Shown piece after piece: positions 8,200 to 13,751 of a DNA stretch of 13,751 nucleotides. The position numbers were made by a program, and so were the translations under genes. The stretch is from the NCBI GenBank assembly GCA_030597275.1, contig JAUVSB010000016.1, positions 1 to 13,751 of the forward strand. The letters run 5' to 3'. A model generated the notes under the pieces. It saw only the letters and a list, made by a program, of their open reading frames with translations, ran no database searches and was not told the origin of the DNA. This DNA comes from Gammaproteobacteria bacterium (GTDB taxonomy: Bacteria > Pseudomonadota > Gammaproteobacteria > BMS3Bbin11). Within the stretch, counting starts at the first letter, position 1, and every line of letters starts with the position of its first letter.

Positions 8200-8670
8200 T
8201 TAGCGACTTATTCGCTGTCGTCCCAGGTCGCGCAGCAAAATAAACAGGAATGGCCAAACCAGCGAACTTGTCAGTGCAGGCATCCAGTATGTCCATACAA
8301 TTGAGAACTGTCCGGTAATCCCTCTAACCCAGGCATTAAGTGCCAGATGTATAATGATTAGAATCAGGACCATAAACGATTGCTGCCAAAGCGGGAACAT
8401 ACGAACACGCAAATGCAGGATACCTACAAGGTAGGCAACCAGGGCAAAAGTCATGGCATTTTGCCCCAGCAGACTGCCATACATCACATCCAGCGTAAGT
8501 CCCAGTAGCCAACCTGTAAATATACCCACCCGTTCAGGTATCGCCATAGTCCAATAAATGAGAACTAGCAGCAGCCATTCAGGTCTGTAAATAACAGCTC
8601 CCTCAGGTAGAGGTAAGCTGGTTAGCATCAATGCCAGCAGGAATGAAAGCAGGACAGGTAGGCTATTCAT
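8200..8670 (-). CDS. mreD: Rod shape-determining membrane protein MreD
   Basis: Small inner-membrane protein of the Rod complex that works with MreC to regulate PBP2/RodA. At 156 residues (E. coli 162) it is almost entirely hydrophobic, with five to six predicted membrane segments. It has typical MreD stretches: LPLPEGAVIYRPEWLLLVLIYW early, and GLTLDVMYGSLLGQNA near the middle, which matches the GLxxDxxxGxxLG family motif. Start: the frame opens at a TTG (8674-8676), but ATG at 8668-8670 is preceded by GGAG with 7-nt spacing and is preferred. It overlaps the last 8 nt of mreC (ATGAATAG), indicating coupling, and ends 1 nt before mrdA. Confidence 0.93.
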   Translation of the reverse strand: MNSLPVLLSFLLALMLTSLPLPEGAVIYRPEWLLLVLIYWTMAIPERVGIFTGWLLGLTLDVMYGSLLGQNAMTFALVAYLVGILHLRVRMFPLWQQSFMVLILIIIHLALNAWVRGITGQFSIVWTYWMPALTSSLVWPFLFILLRDLGRQRISR

Positions 8671-9538
8671 CGACAATCTCCTGTTGTAAGGGGACGATTT
8701 TCTCTTTTGCTATTTCAGGCCAGATAAGTAACACCTCTCGCCCATGGTCAAGCTGTGTCACGGGCAAGGTATTAATAGTGAGAAATTCGTCACTGGGTTC
8801 CTGCTTGATTTCGGTTACTGTCGCCACGGGATAACCCGTTGGAAATCGTCCACCCATACCAGAACTAATCAGCACGTCACCAATACGGATATCAGCATCT
8901 GCGGTCAAATAAGGCAAAGATAATTTATTGCGTACTCCAGTGCCAAATAATACGCTGCGCAGACCATTTCGAATAACCATAACAGGCACCGCACTACCCG
9001 GATCGGTAAGTAATGTTACCGTACTCTGAAACTGGCTGGTATGAACAACCTGGCCGACTACACCGTCACCATTAATTACCGGCTGGCCGACATAAACTCC
9101 ATCACGGCTCCCTTTGTTCAGACTAATCTTCTGTGTATAAGGCTCAAGACTGACTTCTACCAGTTCAGCCAGCAAGACACGCTCGGCGATCTGATCTGAT
9201 TGTCCTAGCAATCGTTTGAGTCGGAGATTATCTGCCTCCAGTGAATGCAGTTTTTCAAGCCTGCTATGTAATAAAAGATTTTCCTGGCGCAAGGATTCAT
9301 TGTCTGTCTTTAACTCACTGCTAGACTCCATCGAACCTGAAATACCACGAATGACTTCGCGCGGGAGAGTTGAAATAAACATGACAGGATACACCGCTGT
9401 TTGCAGTATATTGCGTAAGCCTTCTAACTGCTGAGTACGATGATCAATCAGCATAGTAGCCACAGATATTGCAAGCAGCACCATGATCCGTACAGTTGCA
9501 GGAGTGGCCCCGCCTAAACGTCGAAGGATTTCTCTCAT
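8663..9538 (-). CDS. mreC: Rod shape-determining protein MreC
   Basis: Bitopic inner-membrane protein that links MreB to the periplasmic synthases and activates PBP2. The 291-residue protein has a short basic cytoplasmic end, one membrane segment (about 16-32), a coiled coil (about 68-112, rich in Leu/Glu/Lys), and a periplasmic beta-barrel region with family motifs GVYVGQPVINGDGVVGQV (147-164) and SSGMGGRFPTGYPVATV (225-241). An in-frame TAA lies immediately before the ATG (9536-9538), which fixes the start. No ribosome-binding site precedes it; instead a 13-codon leader ORF with a good site ends in an ATGA overlap with this start. Confidence 0.95.
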   Translation of the reverse strand: MREILRRLGGATPATVRIMVLLAISVATMLIDHRTQQLEGLRNILQTAVYPVMFISTLPREVIRGISGSMESSSELKTDNESLRQENLLLHSRLEKLHSLEADNLRLKRLLGQSDQIAERVLLAELVEVSLEPYTQKISLNKGSRDGVYVGQPVINGDGVVGQVVHTSQFQSTVTLLTDPGSAVPVMVIRNGLRSVLFGTGVRNKLSLPYLTADADIRIGDVLISSGMGGRFPTGYPVATVTEIKQEPSDEFLTINTLPVTQLDHGREVLLIWPEIAKEKIVPLQQEIVDE

Positions 9539-9576
9539 TTACTGACTGGCAAGAAAAGGCAGGGTTTTATAGTCAT
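9535..9576 (-). CDS. Putative 13-codon leader ORF coupled to mreC
   Basis: A short open frame encoding MTIKPCLFLPVSK. It starts with ATG (9574-9576) and is preceded by AGAGGT with a 7-nt spacer, a better ribosome-binding site than most genes in this array have. Its TGA stop overlaps the mreC ATG as ATGA. mreC has no visible site of its own, so ribosomes ending here could reinitiate at mreC. I do not recognise the peptide. It may act only through translation rather than as a product, or could be chance. Confidence 0.45.
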   Translation of the reverse strand: MTIKPCLFLPVSK

Positions 9577-9600
9577 TTAGATACCTCTATTGATCCTTTT

Positions 9601-9658
9601 ACCCGTTTTTGTGTCTACGGGTATTTCCTAAGGAACGCCATACTTTCTTTTCGTAGAC
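9601..9658 (-). promoter_or_regulatory. Competing stem-loops in the mreB-mreC spacer
   Basis: In the mRNA sense (minus strand) two inverted repeats share bases. GTCTACG (9652-9658) pairs with CGTAGAC (9613-9619), enclosing smaller nested pairs at 9640-9643/9621-9624 and 9632-9635/9625-9628. ACCCGT (9617-9622) can instead pair with ACGGGT (9601-9606) across a 10-nt loop. The two helices cannot both form because 9617-9619 belongs to both. They lie about 25 nt upstream of the leader ORF start. The pairing is read directly; a regulatory role is inference. Confidence 0.35.
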
Positions 9659-9695
9659 CGGGGCCAGGGTGTTTAAAAATATTAGAATCAATAAA

Positions 9696-9730
9696 CAGGG
9701 AGCCCGCTTCTAAATAACACCTGCCCCCTG
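9696..9730 (-). terminator. Possible weak terminator or attenuator after mreB
   Basis: On the minus strand CAGGGGGC (9723-9730) can pair with GCTCCCTG (9696-9703): eight pairs with one G-U, around a 19-nt loop. It is followed by TTTATTG, a poor but U-rich tail. It lies about 35 nt past the mreB stop, where partial termination could lower mreCD and downstream expression relative to mreB. The long loop and broken U-run make this a weak call; mRNA stabilisation is an alternative. Confidence 0.35.
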
Positions 9731-9764
9731 CCTTGTATTTCAGTCTCTTTTCTAAAGGAAGCCT

Positions 9765-10814
9765 CTATCGCTCCTGGGCAAAAACATCACCCAGCCGATC
9801 CATCTCTTCCAGCGCATGACCACAACCTCGACAAACACAGGTAAGTGGGTCTTCAGCAATGACGACCGGCATGCCTGTTTCTTCCATGAAGCGGCGATCT
9901 ATATCACGCAGCAGTGCACCGCCACCAGCAAGTATCATGCCTTTTTCAGCAATGTCAGCACCCAGTTCGGGTGGGGTTTGTTCCAGTGCCGCTTTGATGG
10001 CCTGGGAAATCTGGTCCAGGGGATCAGCAACAGCGTCATATATTCCTTTACTGGTCAATGTCACTGAACGTGACAGACCCTCAGCAAGGTCTCTTCCTTT
10101 AATTTCCATTTCAAGAATTTCAGACCCTGGCATCGCAGCACCAATCTCCTTCTTGATCCGTTCCGCGGTAGAGTCGCCAATCAGTACTCCATGCTGGCGA
10201 CGAAGATACGTAATGATAGCTTCATCAAATTTATCACCCCCTACACGCAGCGAGTCTGAATAAACCAGGCCACCCAGAGATACGATACCTACTTCAGTGG
10301 TACCGCCACCTATGTCCACGACCATGGAACCTGTTGGATCGGCAACCGGTAATCCAGCACCAATTGCGACAGCCATCGGCTCTTCAATCAAATAAACTGC
10401 TCTGGCACCGGCACTGAGAGCTGATTCTTTGATCGCTCTTCTTTCAACCTGTGTCGAGCCGCAGGGCACACAAATAATAATACGTGGACTGGGCTTGAAA
10501 AAACGAGACTCCTGCACCTTGCGAATAAAGTACTTGAGCATCACTTCCGTTACCGAGAAGTCAGCAATAACGCCGTCCTTCATTGGCCGTATTGCCTTGA
10601 TATTACCCGGAGTGCGACCAAGCATTTGCTTTGCTTCCTGGCCAACTGCCAGTACTGACTTACCTGAAGGCCCGCCCATCGGGGAATAACGAATTGCCAC
10701 TACAGAGGGTTCATTGAGCACAATACCCTTGTCACGAACATATATAAGTGTATTTGCTGTTCCCAGGTCAATGGCCAGATCGTGGGAGAAAAAACCTAAC
10801 AGTCTTTTTAACAT
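9765..10814 (-). CDS. mreB: Rod shape-determining actin homologue MreB
   Basis: Actin-like ATPase that forms membrane-bound filaments and directs the Rod complex. The 349-residue protein (E. coli 347) has an N-terminal amphipathic membrane-binding stretch (MLKRLLGFFS), phosphate-1 loop DLAIDLGTANTLIYV (12-26), phosphate-2 loop VVDIGGGTTEVGIVSLGG (165-182), and adenosine motif GMILAGGGALL (292-302). The C-terminal conserved segment reads EDPLTCVCRGCGHALE, giving Cys326, Cys328 and Cys331 where E. coli has Cys, Ala and Gly. The start ATG has an in-frame TAA 18 nt upstream (10833-10835), so no extension is possible; AAGG lies rather far upstream (about 13 nt). First gene of the minus-strand array. 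Confidence 0.98.
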   Translation of the reverse strand: MLKRLLGFFSHDLAIDLGTANTLIYVRDKGIVLNEPSVVAIRYSPMGGPSGKSVLAVGQEAKQMLGRTPGNIKAIRPMKDGVIADFSVTEVMLKYFIRKVQESRFFKPSPRIIICVPCGSTQVERRAIKESALSAGARAVYLIEEPMAVAIGAGLPVADPTGSMVVDIGGGTTEVGIVSLGGLVYSDSLRVGGDKFDEAIITYLRRQHGVLIGDSTAERIKKEIGAAMPGSEILEMEIKGRDLAEGLSRSVTLTSKGIYDAVADPLDQISQAIKAALEQTPPELGADIAEKGMILAGGGALLRDIDRRFMEETGMPVVIAEDPLTCVCRGCGHALEEMDRLGDVFAQER

Positions 10815-10851
10815 TTTTTCAGATTTACCTTTTTATTCACAGCCCACTCCC

Positions 10852-10880
10852 TTGTCATATTTAATGTATAACGATGCAAT
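10852..10880 (+). promoter_or_regulatory. Candidate promoter facing gatC
   Basis: TTGTCA (10852-10857) is separated by 17 nt from TGCAAT (10875-10880), five and four matches to the sigma-70 hexamers. Transcription would begin near 10887 and give a leader of about 175 nt before gatC. Other weak boxes nearer gatC cannot be excluded. Confidence 0.25.
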
Positions 10881-10907
10881 ACATTCAACAGAGCGAGCCT
10901 AGTAATT

Positions 10908-10928
10908 CGATATTAAAATATTATATCG
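10908..10928. repeat. Inverted repeat over the mreB -10 box
   Basis: CGATAT (10908-10913) and ATATCG (10923-10928) form a perfect 6-bp inverted repeat across a 9-nt A+T spacer that contains AATATT. The right arm overlaps the TATAAT box, so a protein bound here could block mreB transcription. It may also be chance in an A+T-rich tract. Confidence 0.35.
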
Positions 10929-10946
10929 CTGGTGGACGATCTCCAA
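10920..10946 (-). promoter_or_regulatory. Candidate sigma-70 promoter for mreB
   Basis: On the minus strand a perfect -10 box TATAAT lies at 10920-10925. The best upstream box is TTGGAG at 10941-10946, with a short 15-nt spacer and only the TTG conserved. Transcription would begin near 10913 and give a leader of about 100 nt. The weak -35 suggests dependence on an activator, an UP element, or a different start. Confidence 0.4.
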
Positions 10947-10952
10947 CGACAC

Positions 10953-10971
10953 TACAATCGCGAGGATTGTA
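10953..10971. repeat. 19-bp inverted repeat, possible operator
   Basis: TACAATCGCGAGGATTGTA consists of perfect 7-bp arms (TACAATC/GATTGTA) around GCGAG. It sits just upstream of the mreB -35 region and within any long gatC leader. The dyad is read directly; I do not recognise the binding protein. A small RNA hairpin in the gatC leader is an alternative. Confidence 0.4.
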
Positions 10972-11063
10972 CTCTAGTAATGACGCTATTTCTATTCAAC
11001 CATCAATGATTATGCTACCTTTCGCCACCTGAAAAACTGTTGCCCGCAACTGAAGGAGAAAAG

Positions 11064-11351
11064 ATGTCGATAAACAACGAAGATGTGGAAAAAATTGCCC
11101 ATCTGGCGCGACTCGCTATCGAACCGGAGCAACTGGATACATATACCAGGAACCTGTCCGACATCCTTGATCTGGTAGAACAAATGAACCAGGTTGATAC
11201 TGATGGTATTGAAACGATGGCCCACCCACGTGACACCCGACTTCGGCTGCGGCCAGATGCCGTAACCGAAGAGAACCAGCGTGACAAGTTTATTGAACTG
11301 GCCCCTGCCAGTGAAAATGGCCTGTTCCTGGTGCCAAAAGTTCTTGATTAA
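11064..11351 (+). CDS. gatC: Asp/Glu-tRNA(Asn/Gln) amidotransferase subunit C
   Basis: Small subunit that wraps around GatA and stabilises the GatCAB complex, which converts mischarged Glu-tRNA(Gln) and/or Asp-tRNA(Asn) to Gln- and Asn-tRNA. The 95-residue protein matches GatC: EDVEKIAHLARLAIEPE near the N-terminus, LSDILDLVEQMNQVDTDGIE in the middle, and LRPDAVTEE followed by the tail ENGLFLVPKVL. Start: a TTG at 11040 is in frame, but ATG at 11064 follows AGGAG by 5 nt, the strongest ribosome-binding site here. First gene of the plus-strand operon, 52 nt before gatA. Confidence 0.95.
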   Translation: MSINNEDVEKIAHLARLAIEPEQLDTYTRNLSDILDLVEQMNQVDTDGIETMAHPRDTRLRLRPDAVTEENQRDKFIELAPASENGLFLVPKVLD

Positions 11352-11403
11352 AACAATCACGCAGAAACAAACATGCTTAACAGAAGTAGAAGAAACTTAG
11401 TCC

Positions 11404-12852
11404 ATGCACAATAAATCCCTTCGTGAACTGGCCCTGGGTCTGAAAAATAGTGACTTTTCAAGTGTTGAATTGACACAATACTTCCTTGATCGTATTGAAA
11501 CGAATAAAGATATTAACGCCTTCATTACCGTTGATAGTGACAGCAGCCTGCGGCAGGCCGCACAAGCCGACGAGATGCTGTCATCTAATAATGGCCAGCC
11601 ATTAACCGGCATCCCGCTCGCGCAAAAAGATATCTTCTGCACGGAAGGAATGCGCACCAGTTGTGGTTCGAAGATGCTTGATAACTTCATTTCACCCTAC
11701 GATGCGACAGTCATCAGAAAATTTCGTCAGGCAGGCAGTATCACTCTTGGTAAGACAAATATGGATGAGTTTGCCATGGGGTCGTCGAATGAAACCTCCT
11801 TTTATGGCCGGGTATTAAATCCGTGGGATAAAGAACGCGTTCCCGGCGGCAGCTCAGGTGGATCAGCCGCAGCGGTTGCCGCCCGCCTGGCCCCAGCGGC
11901 TACGGGCACGGATACTGGTGGATCAATACGACAACCTGCCTCTTTCTGTGGTATCACTGGCCTGAAACCCAGTTATGGTCGAGTATCACGTTATGGCATG
12001 ATCGCCTTCGCCTCATCGCTGGACCAGGGTGGCCCGATGACACGAAGCGCCGAAGATGCTGCAATCATTCTACAGACCATGTCTGGTTTCGACCCACGTG
12101 ATTCAACCTCTATCGATATTGAAGTACCCGATTTTTCAGCAGGTCTGGAAAATGAGCTAAAGGGACTAAAGATTGGTTTGCCTGTTGAGTTTTTCAATGA
12201 AGATCTCGATCCGGCTATCGCCTCAATCACCACGGATGCCCTGCGTGAATATGAAAAACTGGGAGCCAAACTGGTCGATATCAGTTTACCCAACAGTCAT
12301 CTGTCCGTGCCCTGCTATTATGTCCTGGCACCGGCTGAAGCATCATCCAACCTGTCACGTTTCGATGGTGCCCGTTATGGCTACCGCACGGCTGAATACG
12401 ATGACCTGCTGGACATGTACAAAAAAACTCGCGCCGAAGGTTTTGGTGAAGAGGTCAAACGTCGCATCATCATTGGTGCCTATGCCCTGTCAGCAGGTTA
12501 CTATGATGCCTATTATCTGAAAGCACAAAAGATACGCCGCCTCATTTCTGATGATTTCACCCGTGCCTTCGAAAAATGTGATGTCATTGCCGGACCGACG
12601 GCGCCGGGTACCGCCTTTCGCTTTGGTGAAAACAGCGACGATCCGGTAGCGATGTATTTAAATGACATCTATACCATTTCAGTCAATCTTGCCGGTCTGC
12701 CTGGCATGTCCATCCCTGCCGGTATTAACAACAAGCTGCCAGTCGGCCTGCAACTGATAGGCCAGTATTTTGATGAGGAAAAACTGCTCAATGTCGCGCA
12801 TCGCTACCAGCAGGTCACAGACTGGCATACACAGAGCCCTGAAGGCTTTTAA
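11404..12852 (+). CDS. gatA: Asp/Glu-tRNA(Asn/Gln) amidotransferase subunit A
   Basis: Amidase subunit that hydrolyses glutamine and delivers ammonia to GatB. The 482-residue protein carries the amidase-signature triad: K75 in PLAQKDIF, the cis-serine S150 in PGGSSGGSAAAVAA, and the nucleophile S174 in TDTGGSIRQPAS. These keep the same spacing as K79, S154 and S178 of Staphylococcus aureus GatA. The C-terminal half (NLAGLPGMSIPAG, LPVGLQLIGQYFDE) is also typical. An in-frame TAG lies two codons before the ATG, fixing the start; only a weak AGAAG precedes it. Complete, 33 nt before gatB. Confidence 0.98.
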   Translation: MHNKSLRELALGLKNSDFSSVELTQYFLDRIETNKDINAFITVDSDSSLRQAAQADEMLSSNNGQPLTGIPLAQKDIFCTEGMRTSCGSKMLDNFISPYDATVIRKFRQAGSITLGKTNMDEFAMGSSNETSFYGRVLNPWDKERVPGGSSGGSAAAVAARLAPAATGTDTGGSIRQPASFCGITGLKPSYGRVSRYGMIAFASSLDQGGPMTRSAEDAAIILQTMSGFDPRDSTSIDIEVPDFSAGLENELKGLKIGLPVEFFNEDLDPAIASITTDALREYEKLGAKLVDISLPNSHLSVPCYYVLAPAEASSNLSRFDGARYGYRTAEYDDLLDMYKKTRAEGFGEEVKRRIIIGAYALSAGYYDAYYLKAQKIRRLISDDFTRAFEKCDVIAGPTAPGTAFRFGENSDDPVAMYLNDIYTISVNLAGLPGMSIPAGINNKLPVGLQLIGQYFDEEKLLNVAHRYQQVTDWHTQSPEGF

Positions 12853-12885
12853 GAAAATATCCAGGTATATATTAGGTATAAAAAA

Positions 12886-13751
12886 ATGGAATGGGAAACC
12901 GTGATCGGGCTGGAAATCCACACCCAGCTGAAGACGAAAAGTAAAATATTTTCCGGTGCTGCCACCGCCTATGGTGCAGAACCCAATACCCAGGCCTGTG
13001 CTGTTGATATTGCCCTGCCCGGTGTCTTGCCTGTGATGAACCTGGAAGCGGCGCGCATGGCGGTAAAATTTGGTCTGGCTATTGGGGCAAAAATCAACCA
13101 GACCTCTATCTTTGATCGTAAGAACTATTTTTATCCTGACCTGCCAAAAGGCTATCAGATTTCACAGCTGCAGCTCCCTATCGTCGGCGAAGGCTCTATT
13201 ACCATAGATGTCGACGGTAAACAAAAGACCATAGGCATTACCCGTGCACACCTTGAAGAAGATGCCGGCAAGTCTCTGCATGAAGATTTTCATGGCATGA
13301 CAGGTATCGATCTCAATCGTGCCGGCACGCCGCTGATTGAAATTGTTTCTGAACCGGATATGCGCTCTGCCACCGAAGCCGTTGCTTATCTCAAGTCCAT
13401 CCACTCGCTGGTACGTTATCTCGACATCTGTGACGGCAACATGCAGGAAGGCTCCTTCCGCTGTGATGCGAATGTCTCAGTACGCCCGAAAGGTCAGAAA
13501 GAATACGGCACACGTGCCGAGCTGAAAAACATCAATTCTTTTCGCTTCGTCGAGAAGGCCATCAACATTGAGGTCGAACGACAAATTGATATCCTTGAAT
13601 CAGGCGGCAGAGTCGTTCAGGAAACTCGACTCTATGACTCTGACAAGAACCAGACCCGCTCCATGCGCAGTAAAGAAGAAGCCAATGATTACCGTTACTT
13701 CCCTGATCCAGACTTGCCAAAGATGGTACTAGAAGACGATCTCATTGAAGC
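12886..13751 (+). CDS. gatB: Asp/Glu-tRNA(Asn/Gln) amidotransferase subunit B, N-terminal part (truncated by window edge)
   Basis: Phosphorylates the tRNA-bound Glu/Asp and accepts ammonia from GatA. The first 288 codons are present and open to the right edge; the C-terminal YqeY-like tRNA-binding part lies outside. It starts MEWETVIGLEIHTQL, with H12, and has ITRAHLEEDAGKS (118-130) with E125 and GTPLIEIVSEPD (147-158). These are the family's metal-site residues and conserved stretches. MQEGSFRCDANVSVR (186-200) and ELKNINSFRFVEKAI also match. The ATG follows TTAGGTATA; AGGTATA occurs twice (12863-12869 and 12874-12880), so there may be two ribosome-binding options. Confidence 0.97.
   Translation, partial: MEWETVIGLEIHTQLKTKSKIFSGAATAYGAEPNTQACAVDIALPGVLPVMNLEAARMAVKFGLAIGAKINQTSIFDRKNYFYPDLPKGYQISQLQLPIVGEGSITIDVDGKQKTIGITRAHLEEDAGKSLHEDFHGMTGIDLNRAGTPLIEIVSEPDMRSATEAVAYLKSIHSLVRYLDICDGNMQEGSFRCDANVSVRPKGQKEYGTRAELKNINSFRFVEKAINIEVERQIDILESGGRVVQETRLYDSDKNQTRSMRSKEEANDYRYFPDPDLPKMVLEDDLIE

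Larger units (their letters stand above)
10815..11063. promoter_or_regulatory. Divergent mreB / gatC promoter region
   Basis: The 249 nt between the oppositely oriented mreB and gatC genes is A+T-rich and must hold promoters in both directions. It contains a perfect TATAAT facing mreB, a TTGTCA/TGCAAT pair facing gatC, and two inverted repeats listed separately. I see no convincing protein gene or structural RNA here. Confidence 0.7.

Noticed and set aside
9679..9684. TAATAT as a -10 box for a separate mreC promoter
   Set aside because: No acceptable -35 hexamer lies 15 to 19 nt upstream on the minus strand.
9496..9717. Plus-strand 73-codon frame crossing the mreC start and the mreB-mreC spacer
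   Set aside because: It covers the start of mreC on the opposite strand, has no recognisable features, and the spacer is better explained as a transcribed leader of mreC.
10836..10840. GTG upstream of mreB that could add a basic N-terminal extension
   Set aside because: It is not in the mreB frame; the mreB frame has a TAA at 10833-10835.
11010..11360. Minus-strand frames of 116 and 90 codons opposite gatC
   Set aside because: gatC is clear in sequence and has a strong ribosome-binding site; these are antisense shadows.

Overview
The window is ordinary chromosomal housekeeping DNA from a gammaproteobacterium with moderate G+C and dense, mostly intact genes. The evidence is gene order and protein families: mreBCD, then mrdA/mrdB, mltB, rlpA, dacA, ybeD, lipB and lipA in the gammaproteobacterial arrangement, with gatCAB divergent from mreB. 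I cannot name a genus. No mobile element, CRISPR array, tRNA or rRNA is visible.

Minus strand, 10814 down to 1: one tightly packed array of twelve genes, transcribed mreB, mreC, mreD, mrdA (PBP2), mrdB (RodA), mltB, rlpA, dacA (PBP5/6-type carboxypeptidase), a D-amino-acid transaminase (dat), ybeD (DUF493), lipB, lipA (cut by the window edge). From mreC on, neighbours overlap or are at most 28 nt apart; several share ATGA stop/start codons. The only real break is the 226-nt mreB-mreC gap. Plus strand, 11064 to the end: gatC, gatA and the first 288 codons of gatB, which make the Glu/Asp-tRNA amidotransferase. The 249-nt gap between mreB and gatC (10815-11063) must hold both divergent promoters.

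Functionally, MreB, MreC, MreD, PBP2 and RodA form the Rod complex that elongates the side wall. MltB, RlpA and DacA cut or trim peptidoglycan. Dat interconverts D-amino acids such as D-Ala and D-Glu, which are wall building blocks. LipB and LipA make protein-bound lipoate and are metabolically separate although they sit in the same run.

I see no previously undescribed system. The points most worth checking are: a 13-codon leader ORF with a good ribosome-binding site that ends in an ATGA overlap with mreC, which lacks its own site; competing inverted repeats just upstream of it; a Cys-x-Cys-x-x-Cys cluster near the MreB C-terminus; a possible all Cys/His metal site in PBP2; an MltB that is not a lipoprotein; and inverted repeats in the mreB/gatC divergent promoter region.
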